A DNA stretch of 64,000 nucleotides from a bacterium (GCA_029565675.1 JAKQNP010000023.1:48233-112232), one strand, 5' to 3'; shown: positions 54,443 to 63,882, counted from the stretch's first letter. Notes: generated from the sequence alone by a model not told the origin. Made by a program: numbers and translations.

Positions 54443-55672
54443 CTACCTATGAGAATCATGCACATCATTGTAGAACTTTGATATCATAATTGCTTTTTGT
54501 TCCCAACAAAACTCCTTGCGGATTCTTTTGCGACCGAGATTCCCCATACGATTGCGTAAATCAATATTTTCTTCCAGCGAGTGCATGGCTTTTGCAAGTT
54601 GTTGAACTGTCTGCTTTGTTGAAATCGGGATAATTTTAAAACCCGTATCCTTTGTAACCTGCAACGCCGGCCCGCCCAAATCTAGGCAAATTACTGGCAA
54701 GCCAATGGCCATAGCTTCAGCCGATACATAACCCCCAGATTCATGCAGACTGGGATGGATCAAAACATTCGCTTGGGCTAATAATTCCAATACTCGAGAT
54801 CGGGGTTGCCAATCAAAAAAATGAACTTTATCTGTTAACTCAAAACACTTGACCAGCTTTTTTAAATGACCCTTCTCAGGACCATCTCCAATTATCCAAT
54901 ATACACAATTATTAAATTCACTTGATGCAAATGCCTTTATCCCTAAGTGAAATCCCTTCCATGCCAAAAGTCTGCCGACACTAAGAAATTTGACCTGTGT
55001 TGAAACCGTTTTATTAATATCTAACGCGTTTATTTCTTTCAAAGAAAGGCCTACTTGGCTAAAAACAACAACCCTCTGTACTCCAAGTTTTCTAAGTTTA
55101 TTGGAAGTTTCTTCCGACGTAGCAAGCGTAATAGTGGCGCGTCTCGCAGTCAATCGTACAAATGGGTCGAATTCACTCATTTTTCTAAAAAAAGAGCGCC
55201 CGAATTCATAGATAATTCCCCGAATCCCCAAGGATTGCCAAAAGGACAAAGGAACAGATTCTCCCCCACCCACAGGACCCCATAAAAATGGAATTTTAAG
55301 AAAAATGAACAAACTTGGGGTCCAGTACTTACCAAAAGTAACATGATGTCCAAGATCGAAATTGAATTTATCTTGCTCTTTCTTTATCGCTTTTACCGCA
55401 CCAAATTGCCACAAATAATAGTAGAGTCGCATCCCCTTTGCCCCTTTTTTCCAAAACCGGGCCCAGGACGGAAGATCATAATAAATGAAATGCAGATCTT
55501 TGACTGGATTATTTTGTAGTTCATTTTCGATGGCAGTTCGGTTATTAGTCCGTGTGATAACCCATATCTCATGGAATCGTGCCATGTGTAGAGCAATATT
55601 CCACCCTATACCCGGTTCGGAACCTTTTCCGGGTTCACATGCGTATGCGGAAATAAGAACTCTATATTTCAC
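54443..55672 (-). CDS. Family 4 glycosyltransferase
   Basis: The 409-residue GT-B enzyme begins KYRVLISAYACEPGKGSEPGIGWN, a stretch typical of a GT4 subgroup of surface glycan enzymes. The C-terminal half contains LSVGRLLAWKGFHLGIKAF near 232 and the E-x7-E donor region HESGGYVSAEAMAIGLP near 315-330. The start is a GTG that overlaps the 3' end of the upstream three-domain kinase gene by 11 bases, so translation is likely coupled. It lies in the AT-rich part of the locus. The sugar donor is unknown. Confidence 0.87.
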   Translation of the reverse strand: MKYRVLISAYACEPGKGSEPGIGWNIALHMARFHEIWVITRTNNRTAIENELQNNPVKDLHFIYYDLPSWARFWKKGAKGMRLYYYLWQFGAVKAIKKEQDKFNFDLGHHVTFGKYWTPSLFIFLKIPFLWGPVGGGESVPLSFWQSLGIRGIIYEFGRSFFRKMSEFDPFVRLTARRATITLATSEETSNKLRKLGVQRVVVFSQVGLSLKEINALDINKTVSTQVKFLSVGRLLAWKGFHLGIKAFASSEFNNCVYWIIGDGPEKGHLKKLVKCFELTDKVHFFDWQPRSRVLELLAQANVLIHPSLHESGGYVSAEAMAIGLPVICLDLGGPALQVTKDTGFKIIPISTKQTVQQLAKAMHSLEENIDLRNRMGNLGRKRIRKEFCWEQKAIMISKFYNDVHDSHR

Positions 55673-58127
55673 TAATACATCTCGACATTAATAGATTACT
55701 GTAGAAATTGCATATTTGTGACTGATAAGAATGTGTAAGAAAAAAAGATAACTTGTCAAGTTGATAAATCAAAAACAAATATTTTGTATCCTGTTTAGAT
55801 ATATTTGTATTTTTAGAATAATCAATACGGTTACATAACTCATCTATAACGAAGTCATTAATTTCTTCGATACTTTTGTTTTCAACAAGCCATAAAACAC
55901 TTACAAGGAAATGAAACAGATCATAGCCGGCTGGCCTTTCATAAGTCGCTTCCTCCCAATCATAAATATAAAGCTTGTTTTTTAAAACTACAGTATTCCA
56001 AGGTGTAAAATCACCATGACTCAAATGAAAGATAATTGGACGGCTCTTAAAATAGTCCTGAATGTCATGAATACTCGAGTGAAGAACATTTATCATATAC
56101 GGGCTTTTAATACTTTTTATACGAGACATTATTTGTTGCCAAAACAGACTATCTGGGAGATTCTTTTCACGATGATGTAACTTACTCATACATATTACCG
56201 CATTTACATGAAATTCAGTTAGTTTTTTAATGCTAGAAAAAGCGCCTTCTTTTGGCGAGGATTGTATGCTGATGTATTGATTTTTAAATTCTCCGTTGTA
56301 TAAGATATGAGGAACAATGAAATCTATTTTATCACATGCGAAATGAGTCAATATTTCACATTCATTAATTACTGACTTACGGCTATTGTCATTCCATGCG
56401 ACTTTAACAAACCCCAACGTTTTATGATCACGTGTCATGGCTTTTATTACAGGTTTGCGATGCGGACCGGGTGTGCCAAGGGAGATGGCATAGTGCAGGT
56501 CGGTACGGCCGAATTCTTGTTCAATCACATCAGCCAACGGGTGGAAATCATGCAGCTCAAGTTTGGGCAGCAAGTGTTGTGCGATTCCCGTGCGCAACCC
56601 AATACTTAAAAGTGATTTGGCCAGTTTGGATTTTCTTTTCTGCGGGCTGTACATCGACAGCGAATTTACAGCGGCTTCTGGCTCTGTCGGTAAAATGTAA
56701 CCTCTGCCGTCGGGCAGAGGCAGATGAATAAATCGTTTTGTCGATACTGACAATCCATTTCTTTTGCTGATTTTGACTCCCAGCGCCTTTTCGAGCCAGG
56801 GCAACGGTTCGTGCGAATCTGCAATGGGACCGCCGTTCATCTCGATAAAACTTTCGATGATCAATTCTCGCAACCTCTGCGCCATCTCTTCGGGTTGGGC
56901 ATCGACTCTGATCACCGCATCGACCAATCCCTCGCGGAACAACTGCATCCATTTGTCCAGTTGTTCTCGAATTTCTGCTTTGGTCAGCTCTGGTTTTCTG
57001 GCATGGATGCGCTCCGGATCGTCATACAGCAAGACCACTCTGTCCGGTTTGGGCAAAATCCGATAGAGAAACTTGATACCCCATGTCGAAGAGAAACCAT
57101 AGCGCAAGGGATCGACCCATCCATCCAGCCAACAGCGATCATAAATTATTATTCTTTGTTCTGCTGTAAGGGTTGCATCCTTTAAATAATAACCAAATAA
57201 AAAATCAAAATAATAATACACCATGCGAAAAAAATAAAAGCGACCTGCTTCTCGCCTTGGAGGACCGGGCTTTCCAGATTTAATTCCGATAATATTTCCC
57301 AAAGCGGGAAATAAAAAAGGACGCCAATGTTTAATTAAAATAGAGTTAAAAACCAAAGGCAGTTGATACCTAACACTGCTAATTAAAGTGGTCTTGCCAA
57401 CGCCATCTGGGCCCACAATAGCAATGATTGGGGCACAAGGTGTGATATATTTTAAGATTCTGTTACTAATATATTTGTATCCATTCCTTATCGATTCAAA
57501 TGGATTGCGCAATGAATAAAATAATAGACGTACTTGTAATTTGCGTCTTTGAGAAGATATTTTATCAGCATTTCTTTCGAATATACTTTGAGCTATACCT
57601 TTTGTGGTTTTTCCACCGACATATTTAGAGAGATTTTTAAATGCATCTTTTTCATTTTCACAAAGATGCAATTCTGCTGGTCTCTCTGCATATCTTTTTT
57701 TCCCCCCATCACTAGAACCCAAAATAACCATCAAAAAACGCTTAGCAATACTGGCCCACGGATCTACTTTAAAAGGACCTACGTTATATTTAGGCTCAGG
57801 TTTTTGGGCAAATGTCACAGTAAACCAAGTCATTTTACTGATTGTATGTATTTCAAGAAAATTGTGATGGTCATCGCTAAATGCAATCACCCTTTTTCCA
57901 TAAATCGGCGGCAAATCAACCACTCGAAACCAACCATATTCCTTAAAAATTTCAATAGAAATCGAAATTGCTTTATCTACATGTTCCTTCCTGACAAAGA
58001 CATCAAGGTCCCGTCCAATTTTTTTCGGATATTCTTCTATCCCATGGATTAATGCATAATCAATATCTGTTAGGTTCCATCGATTGGCTATATCCTCCGC
58101 AATAGCAATCCTGATATCTTTTTCCAT
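55662..58127 (-). CDS. Nucleotidyltransferase-like/P-loop kinase/APH-like kinase fusion
   Basis: The 821-residue protein appears to have three enzymatic modules. Residues 1-200 resemble a minimal nucleotidyltransferase, with IHGIEE...GRDLDVFV near 28-45. Residues 235-440 are a thymidylate-kinase-like P-loop domain: IVGPDGVGKTTL near 236-247, IIYDRCWLDGW and VVLLYDDPERIHARKPE. Residues 560-821 resemble aminoglycoside/choline kinases: HLSHGDFTPWNTVV with the catalytic Asp near 703 and IYDWEEATYERPAGYD near 720. It may phosphorylate or nucleotidylate a small group added to the glycan. The ATG overlaps the stop of the upstream GT gene (TAATG). The middle of the gene is GC-richer than both ends. 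No characterised protein with this architecture comes to mind. Confidence 0.75.
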   Translation of the reverse strand: MEKDIRIAIAEDIANRWNLTDIDYALIHGIEEYPKKIGRDLDVFVRKEHVDKAISISIEIFKEYGWFRVVDLPPIYGKRVIAFSDDHHNFLEIHTISKMTWFTVTFAQKPEPKYNVGPFKVDPWASIAKRFLMVILGSSDGGKKRYAERPAELHLCENEKDAFKNLSKYVGGKTTKGIAQSIFERNADKISSQRRKLQVRLLFYSLRNPFESIRNGYKYISNRILKYITPCAPIIAIVGPDGVGKTTLISSVRYQLPLVFNSILIKHWRPFLFPALGNIIGIKSGKPGPPRREAGRFYFFRMVYYYFDFLFGYYLKDATLTAEQRIIIYDRCWLDGWVDPLRYGFSSTWGIKFLYRILPKPDRVVLLYDDPERIHARKPELTKAEIREQLDKWMQLFREGLVDAVIRVDAQPEEMAQRLRELIIESFIEMNGGPIADSHEPLPWLEKALGVKISKRNGLSVSTKRFIHLPLPDGRGYILPTEPEAAVNSLSMYSPQKRKSKLAKSLLSIGLRTGIAQHLLPKLELHDFHPLADVIEQEFGRTDLHYAISLGTPGPHRKPVIKAMTRDHKTLGFVKVAWNDNSRKSVINECEILTHFACDKIDFIVPHILYNGEFKNQYISIQSSPKEGAFSSIKKLTEFHVNAVICMSKLHHREKNLPDSLFWQQIMSRIKSIKSPYMINVLHSSIHDIQDYFKSRPIIFHLSHGDFTPWNTVVLKNKLYIYDWEEATYERPAGYDLFHFLVSVLWLVENKSIEEINDFVIDELCNRIDYSKNTNISKQDTKYLFLIYQLDKLSFFLTHSYQSQICNFYSNLLMSRCISEI

Positions 58128-59251
58128 TATTTGCATAATTTTTTATATTCAATTATCATGTTTTGCGCAATATCCCTCCATTGAAATTGGCTTTTCACCA
58201 TATTCCTAGCTTGAAATCCCATCTCTTTGAGAGACAAAGAATCCAATTCAATTGATTTTGATAAACCATTTTTTAGGCTCTCGACTTTTGGCTCGATAAC
58301 GAAACCTTCTTGATTGTCTACAATCAGGCCAAGGGGATTTGCCGCGCAACTTACCAAGCATGGTTTTGCCAGCGCACAAGCTTCCAAAACTGAAAAAGGC
58401 AATCCATCCCATCGAGATGGATGGACAAAAACATCGCAGCTTGCAAGGATATCGAATTTTTCTTTGCCAAAAACAGGACCCAAAAAAATCACGTTTCTTT
58501 CTATTTGCAATTCGTTTACAATGCGATGCAATTCGACGTTCGAATTCTTCCAATAGGGACCGACCAGTACCAGGACACAATTTTGAGTGTCGATCTGGGC
58601 AAAAGCCGCAAGGAGCAAATCAAGCCCTTTATGGTCGGGATCGAGACGACCAATAAAGAGGAAAATTCTTTTTCCTTTCAGCTCTGGCATTTTTTTCGTT
58701 AAATAATGCGGATCGGGATCACTAGGAAGAGAATCCAGATCCAGACCGTTGGGGACAACTGCAACAGGCGCTTTGACTCCATATCGAAGGATGGCATCGG
58801 TATCGCCGACCGAATGGACAAAAGCCGCACGGTTCAAAAGCTGCAATTCCATCAGATATTTATAAGGCAACTTTAAATAGAATCGTTGTTTGGTTACCTG
58901 CTGGTTCAATCCTCCATGCGGTGTCACCACAAATGGTATTTTTTCTTTGTGCAGCCATTGATGCAAAGCCCAGTTTTGTGGTATATAGACCGAATGCATA
59001 TGCACGATTTGCGGCCGCCAATCTTTCAAATCCCACAGAAACTTCTTCGGCAAGGCAAAGGGATTGCGTTTGGGTGGATAGGCTTTAACCTGGACTTTGG
59101 GAATGGGGAGAGGCGGTTTTATGGAAAGCGAAAAAACCGCAACCTCATGGTCCAAAGCCGCTTGTGTTTTGCTCAAATAATAGACGGTTTTGTCAACGCC
59201 GTTGGCGCTATCCGGATTGCAGCGGCCGATGATAAAATGAGCGATCCTCAT
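58127..59251 (-). CDS. Family 4 glycosyltransferase
   Basis: The 374-residue GT-B enzyme starts MRIAHFIIGRCNPDSANGVDKTVYYLSK. It has the acceptor-side PHGGLNQQV near 111-119, FIGRLDPDHKGLDLLL near 200 and the donor E-x7-E region PSRWDGLPFSVLEACALAKP near 275-295. Its ATG overlaps the stop of the flippase gene (TGATG), and its stop overlaps the ATG of the kinase fusion gene (TAATG), so the three are a tightly coupled unit. It transfers a sugar to the lipid-linked glycan in the cytoplasm. The donor is not evident. Confidence 0.9.
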   Translation of the reverse strand: MRIAHFIIGRCNPDSANGVDKTVYYLSKTQAALDHEVAVFSLSIKPPLPIPKVQVKAYPPKRNPFALPKKFLWDLKDWRPQIVHMHSVYIPQNWALHQWLHKEKIPFVVTPHGGLNQQVTKQRFYLKLPYKYLMELQLLNRAAFVHSVGDTDAILRYGVKAPVAVVPNGLDLDSLPSDPDPHYLTKKMPELKGKRIFLFIGRLDPDHKGLDLLLAAFAQIDTQNCVLVLVGPYWKNSNVELHRIVNELQIERNVIFLGPVFGKEKFDILASCDVFVHPSRWDGLPFSVLEACALAKPCLVSCAANPLGLIVDNQEGFVIEPKVESLKNGLSKSIELDSLSLKEMGFQARNMVKSQFQWRDIAQNMIIEYKKLCK

Positions 59252-60549
59252 CAGGTTTTAAGTCCTGCAAAATAAAACCAGGTCAAAGCTACCGCGGTAG
59301 TCAAAGAAGAGATCAGCAGGGCGATGCCGGATCCGATTACTCCGCCACAATAGGTCAAGCCAATCCCTACTGTCAACGTCGAAAACAGGGTGATGATATA
59401 GCTCTTGAATACCAGATCCGGCCGCTCCATGGCCCGCAATGCACCGCCGATAACCGCGACAATTCCCGCTGAAACCGGCAAAAAACCGATTATCGGAATG
59501 ATGGCGTTATATTCCAGATATTTATCGCCATACAATAATTTCATCAACCAGGGTCCAGATGCAATGATCAACACCCAATAAAATACAGCAAGAACAACAA
59601 ATAACAGAGAAACCGATTTGCTGATTTTGAACAAAGCCTTTTTCCCATTGTGGTTAAAAACCTGGACAAACTTGGGAACAAGCAAAATGGACAGGACGGA
59701 CAAACCATGCAGAACCGGCATGATGACATTCTGAGTTGCCCGCAGGGCTCCTGCTCCTCCCAGGCCGACAAATGACGGCAAAAGGCTGTAGTAGATATTG
59801 CCCGGGATCCAGGTCAGGATCGTCGTCGCCCCGGACCACCGTGCATAGGTCCATTGCATGCGCACGGCTTCAGCGAAATCAGGATTGCAACTCAGCCGGC
59901 GCCAATTCGGCCTCAGCAAAACAAGAAACGAGATATTGACGAGAGCACTGGCAACCGCCATGGCGATGAACGCCCAAAATGGAGATAACATCTCATGGTG
60001 ATAAAGCAGCAACAAAGCCAAACAAACGGCAATAAAATAGAAGGCGCCGCCGAAAGAAGCATATTTGGGATTAAATTTGACATAGAATGCCCGCCGTGTC
60101 AACCATAGCAAAAGGATAAACGGCGCGGCAAGAGCCAGGCCGAAAAAAGAGTTTGCGAGTGCGATTTGACCTTTGCTGTGAAAAAACCAATAACTCAGAA
60201 ACAACACGAGGCTGGCCATCAGACTGATGAACCAGTGGCCATAGATCAGATATCCCAAATAATCGGAGAACCTGTTGTTATACCGCCCCGGTCCAAATAC
60301 CAGCATGGGTTCGGTGAGAAACGCGGTGTGAAAAGCGCCCAATAGCAGAAAAATGGAGAAAGCCACGGCAAAAGCGCCGTATTCGTCGGGAGAAAGCCAT
60401 CGCGCCAACAAAATATTGAGCACAAAGTGAGTCCCGGCAAACAGAGCCTGATCCAGGACCGCCCAGCTGCCCTTGTTCAGCCATTGTAAAAAATATCCGA
60501 TTCGGTTATTCGTCGTTTTCTCCGCCAGCACGAGCGATCTGTCTCTCAC
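59251..60549 (-). CDS. wzx: Wzx-type polysaccharide flippase
   Basis: The 432-residue protein has about twelve membrane segments and resembles the MATE/PST flippases that move lipid-linked repeat units across the inner membrane. Typical features are the N-terminal amphipathic stretch with WAVLDQALFAGTHFVLNILLARWLSPDEYG near 20-50 and the internal repeat of six-helix halves. The GTG start at 60547-60549 overlaps the stop of the WbpB-like gene (GTGA); a GTG seven codons upstream would extend it. Together with a Wzy/WaaL-like protein it points to the Wzx/Wzy pathway. No ABC transporter genes are present, which supports this reading. Confidence 0.85.
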   Translation of the reverse strand: MRDRSLVLAEKTTNNRIGYFLQWLNKGSWAVLDQALFAGTHFVLNILLARWLSPDEYGAFAVAFSIFLLLGAFHTAFLTEPMLVFGPGRYNNRFSDYLGYLIYGHWFISLMASLVLFLSYWFFHSKGQIALANSFFGLALAAPFILLLWLTRRAFYVKFNPKYASFGGAFYFIAVCLALLLLYHHEMLSPFWAFIAMAVASALVNISFLVLLRPNWRRLSCNPDFAEAVRMQWTYARWSGATTILTWIPGNIYYSLLPSFVGLGGAGALRATQNVIMPVLHGLSVLSILLVPKFVQVFNHNGKKALFKISKSVSLLFVVLAVFYWVLIIASGPWLMKLLYGDKYLEYNAIIPIIGFLPVSAGIVAVIGGALRAMERPDLVFKSYIITLFSTLTVGIGLTYCGGVIGSGIALLISSLTTAVALTWFYFAGLKT

Positions 60550-61496
60550 TTGCCCAAAAACGCCTGCCACTGGTGGAATTTGGTGCTTTCGGATTTGGAG
60601 TGGCGGATATCGTGGGCCAGGCGGATGCTGGGCAGGGTGTCCTGCGGGCCATAGCCGCCTCCAGCGAGGATATCGCGATAGACCTCGGTGTGCAGATCGG
60701 TGAATCCCCCGGAAAATTCGATCTCCTGCTCATCGACGGTGATCGAGCGGAAGGTCGGCTTGCCTGCGGCAACCGCCTGCGGCGGCAGGTCGTTGCGGTC
60801 GATCGACAAAAACCACTCTACCCGCGCCCGCTCCAGCTCCAGGCTGCCTTTGATGCGCGTATAATCGGAATATTCGACCTGCATCTCCTTCACCCCGCCA
60901 AAGATCCACAACAGCATGTCAAAAAAATGGATGCCGATGTTGGTGGCGATGCCGCCCGACTTGGCCTGGTCCCCTTTCCAGCTGAAATGGTACCACTTGC
61001 CGCGCGAGGTGATGTAGGCAAGCTTGACGTCGTGCTTTTTGCCGGCCGGTTCCCGCTGGATGCTCTCATACAGCACGCGGATGCTCGGATGCATGCGCAG
61101 CTGCAGCACGGTGTAGACCCGCAGGTCGCTCTCTTTTTCCAGCTCGATGAGCGATTCGAGATTCCACGGATTGAGCACCAGCGGCTTTTCGCACACGGCA
61201 TGGGCGCCGAGGCGCAGCGCGGCGCGAATGTGCGAATCGTGCAGATAATTGGGCGAGCAGATGCTCACATAATGGATGGCGCGATCGGGATGGCCGCGCC
61301 GCAGTTTTTCCGCATGGCGGTCAAAACGCTCGAATTCGGTGAAAAAATCGACGTCATAGTCGTAGCGGTCGAGTATGCCGACCGAGTCGTTCGGATCGAG
61401 CGCCGCCACCAGGCGGTTGCCGGTGTCGTGAATGGCCTGCATGTGGCGCGGGGCGATATACCCCGCTGCACCGATCAAAGCGAAATTCTTGGCCAT
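60546..61496 (-). CDS. wbpB: Gfo/Idh/MocA oxidoreductase, WbpB/WlbA-like
   Basis: The 316-residue NAD-dependent oxidoreductase probably acts on UDP-GlcNAcA, oxidising C3 on the way to 2,3-diacetamido sugars. The NAD loop ALIGAAGYIAPRHM lies at residues 6-19. The catalytic region is CEKPLVLN near 98-105, followed by YTVLQLRMHPSI, a stretch typical of WlbA/WbpB. The DILAGGGYGPQDTLPSIRLAHDI C-terminal block is also characteristic. GAGGA lies six bases before the ATG. The upstream WbpA-like gene, 79 bases away, supplies the substrate. Aminotransferase and acetyltransferase partners (WbpE, WbpD) are not in the window and may lie beyond its right end. Confidence 0.82.
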   Translation of the reverse strand: MAKNFALIGAAGYIAPRHMQAIHDTGNRLVAALDPNDSVGILDRYDYDVDFFTEFERFDRHAEKLRRGHPDRAIHYVSICSPNYLHDSHIRAALRLGAHAVCEKPLVLNPWNLESLIELEKESDLRVYTVLQLRMHPSIRVLYESIQREPAGKKHDVKLAYITSRGKWYHFSWKGDQAKSGGIATNIGIHFFDMLLWIFGGVKEMQVEYSDYTRIKGSLELERARVEWFLSIDRNDLPPQAVAAGKPTFRSITVDEQEIEFSGGFTDLHTEVYRDILAGGGYGPQDTLPSIRLAHDIRHSKSESTKFHQWQAFLGK

Positions 61497-61575
61497 GCAA
61501 ATCCTCATTTTTGCTGCTCTGATGACCGGCGACAGCGGCTTGTGCCCCCCGCCGCCGGTCGATACAGACAAGTGG

Positions 61576-62877
61576 TTAAGCCGAAACGATTTTGTCGTGA
61601 CCGCGCTGTTTGTAGACGTTGCGGGTGTCGACGATCAAACGCGCATTGTCGAGCACCAGCTGGTAATCGACCGCGGTATGGTCGGTGACCACCACCACCG
61701 CGTCATAGCCGGCGATCGCCGCCGGGGTCAGCTCGATGCTGGTCATGTCGTACTGGTATTTGCGCGTCGGCGGCAGTTTCGGCACATAGGGATCATAATA
61801 GTCGACTGCCGCGCCCTGCTCGCGCAACAGTTCCATCAGCTTCAATGCCGGCGTCTCGCGCATGTCATCGATATCCTTCTTGTAGGCCACCCCGAGGATC
61901 AAAAGACGGCTGCCGTTGAGCGATTTCTTGTGGCTGTTGAGCGCCGACATGATCTTGGCCACCACCCACGACGGCATGGCGGTGTTGATGTCGCCCGCCA
62001 GCTCGATGAAGCGGGTCGGCATGTCGTATTCGTGCGCTTTCCAGGTCAGATAGAACGGATCGATGGGGATGCAATGGCCGCCGAGGCCGGGCCCGGGATA
62101 AAACGGCATGAAACCGAACGGCTTGGTCGAAGCGGCCGAGATCACCTCCCACACATCGATGCCCATGCGGTCCATGATCATCTTCATCTCGTTGACCAGC
62201 GCGATGTTGACGCTGCGAAAGATGTTTTCCAGCAGTTTGGCGCTCTCCGCCACCCGGGTGCTGGAGACCGGAACCGGGGTGGTGACCAGACTGTAGAGGG
62301 CGATGGCGCATTCGCGCGCATAGGGATCGTCGGCGCCGACCACCTTGGGGATGTTGTTGATCGTGTACTTGGGGTTGTTGGGATCTTCGCGTTCAGGCGA
62401 GAAAGCGACCCAGAAATCGACGTTTTCCTTCAATCCCGATTGTGCCAAAATCGGCGCCACCACCTCGGCGGTGGTGCCAGGCCAGGTGCTGCTTTCCAGA
62501 ATCACCATCTGGCCTTTGCGCAAATACGGTTTGATCGACTGCGCGGTGTTGACGATATAGGAAAGATCCGGCTCGCGGTGCTCGTCCAGCGGCGTCGGCA
62601 GCGCCAACAACAGCACGTCCGCCTCGGCGGTGCGGGAATAATCGGTGGTGAACTCGTTTTTGCCGAGCTTGATCAGGTCGGCGATTTTTTCAGTGGGGAT
62701 GTGTTTGATGTAGCTCTTGCCCTTGGCCAGAGTGTCGACCTTGGATTTGTCGATGTCGAATCCCATTGTGCGCAGGCCGCGCGAGGCGAATTCGAGCAAC
62801 AACGGCAAGCCGACATAGCCCAGTCCGACCACTCCGACAACGGCTTCCTTGCGGTTGATCTTTTCGCGTAAGTCCAT
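61576..62877 (-). CDS. wbpA: UDP-N-acetylglucosamine 6-dehydrogenase (WbpA-like)
   Basis: The 433-residue enzyme oxidises the C6 hydroxyl of UDP-GlcNAc with NAD to UDP-GlcNAcA. The NAD loop GVVGLGYVGLPLL lies near 15-27. The UDP-sugar dehydrogenase block PTPLDEHREPDLSYI near 93-107 and ESSTWPGTTAEVV are of the WbpA/WbpO type, as opposed to UDP-glucose dehydrogenases. The catalytic cysteine is in GPGLGGHCIPIDPFYL near 270. The ATG at 62875-62877 has GAGG six bases upstream. It is the first enzyme of the coupled leftward series and is followed by a WbpB-like gene, which supports UDP-GlcNAc over UDP-glucose as substrate. Confidence 0.88.
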   Translation of the reverse strand: MDLREKINRKEAVVGVVGLGYVGLPLLLEFASRGLRTMGFDIDKSKVDTLAKGKSYIKHIPTEKIADLIKLGKNEFTTDYSRTAEADVLLLALPTPLDEHREPDLSYIVNTAQSIKPYLRKGQMVILESSTWPGTTAEVVAPILAQSGLKENVDFWVAFSPEREDPNNPKYTINNIPKVVGADDPYARECAIALYSLVTTPVPVSSTRVAESAKLLENIFRSVNIALVNEMKMIMDRMGIDVWEVISAASTKPFGFMPFYPGPGLGGHCIPIDPFYLTWKAHEYDMPTRFIELAGDINTAMPSWVVAKIMSALNSHKKSLNGSRLLILGVAYKKDIDDMRETPALKLMELLREQGAAVDYYDPYVPKLPPTRKYQYDMTSIELTPAAIAGYDAVVVVTDHTAVDYQLVLDNARLIVDTRNVYKQRGHDKIVSA

Positions 62878-63085
62878 TTTCATCCTCGATTTGGTTTGAA
62901 ATTGAATAAGAAAAGGTAAAAGGAAATTAAAATCGCTAATACAACCATTAAATTGTATTTAAACACGAAATAAACGAAGAAAAAACAAGAAGAAAAAAAC
63001 ACGATAAAAAAACAAACTAAAAAACTATGAAAATCCTATTTGACTGAACAATTCGCAAATACGCAATACTCGAGAAAATGGAAAA

Positions 63086-63460
63086 TCAGAGCACAAATCT
63101 TTTTATTCCTTCCTTTAATACCTCGACATTAAAGTTGATCAACAGACCAACAGAAACTTGCGCCAATTTCATATAGGTCAATATTTGTGCTTCATGTACG
63201 GGCAAAAGGGCGGCGACGGCTTTCAGCTCGATGATGAGCTTGTTTTCGACCAAAAAGTCCAAACGATATCCGCAATCCAGATGAATCCCTTTGTACTCAA
63301 CCGGCATGGATTTTTGCACCTCGAAAGCCAATTCCGCCAGGGAAAATTCTCTTGCCAGACATTGCTCATAAGCAGATTCCAACAAACCAGGACCCAACCC
63401 CCGATGCACGGCGATCGCACAACCGATCACTCGGTTCGATAACGGATCAAATTCAATCAT
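63086..63460 (-). CDS. GxxExxY family protein
   Basis: The 124-residue protein matches the GxxExxY family: LGPGLLESAYEQCL near 21-34 contains the signature. YKGIHLDCGYRLDFLVENKLIIELKAV follows, a stretch with the spaced Asp, Glu and Lys of PD-(D/E)XK nuclease folds (D near 68, E and K near 78-80). The family is common in FCB bacteria. Function is unproven; nuclease activity is inferred from the fold. A tandem repeat array lies directly upstream of its start, and its promoter would have to be inside the array. Confidence 0.82.
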   Translation of the reverse strand: MIEFDPLSNRVIGCAIAVHRGLGPGLLESAYEQCLAREFSLAELAFEVQKSMPVEYKGIHLDCGYRLDFLVENKLIIELKAVAALLPVHEAQILTYMKLAQVSVGLLINFNVEVLKEGIKRFVL

Positions 63461-63468
63461 TCTCTTAT

Positions 63469-63880
63469 TCGTGGTCTTCGTGTTTAAACTATTTTCTCTT
63501 TGATTTTTTATCTTTTTGCTTTTGCTTGTATTTTTCTTCTTTTCTTCGCGGTCTTCGTGGTTAAACTATTTTCTCTTTAAGGTTTTATCTTTTTGCTTTT
63601 GCTTGTATTTTTCTTCTTTTCTTCGCGGCCTTCTTGGTTAAACTATTTCTCTTTCAGGTTTTATCTTTTTGCTTTTGCGTGTATTTTTCTTCTTTTCTTC
63701 GTGGACTTCGTGTTTAAACTATTTTCTCTTTAAGGTTTTATCTTTTTGCTTTTGCGTGTATTTTTCTTCTTTTCTTCGCGGTCTTCGTGGTTAAACTATT
63801 TTCTCTTTCAGGTTTTATCTTTTTGCTTTTGCTTGTATTTTTCTTCTTTTCTTCGTGGTCTTCGTGGTTAAGCTGTTTTC
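63469..63880. repeat. 76-77-bp tandem repeat array
   Basis: TTAAACT marks each unit at 63484, 63561, 63638, 63714 and 63791, with a variant at 63868, so five complete periods of 77, 77, 76, 77 and 77 bases. Units are T-rich on the plus strand (TTTTATCTTTTTGCTTTTGC, then GTATTTTTCTTC) and end in CTTCGTGGTCTTCGTGG. Copies differ at a few positions. It lies between the GxxExxY gene and the epimerase gene. The period excludes a protein repeat. Confidence 0.95.
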
Positions 63881-63882
63881 TC

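Noticed and set aside
61432..62871. 479-codon plus-strand frame opposite wbpA and the start of wbpB
   Set aside because: It crosses two well-defined genes and shows no domain.
63469..63880. Possible CRISPR array
   Set aside because: Repeats are head-to-tail with no unique spacers between them, and no cas genes are nearby.
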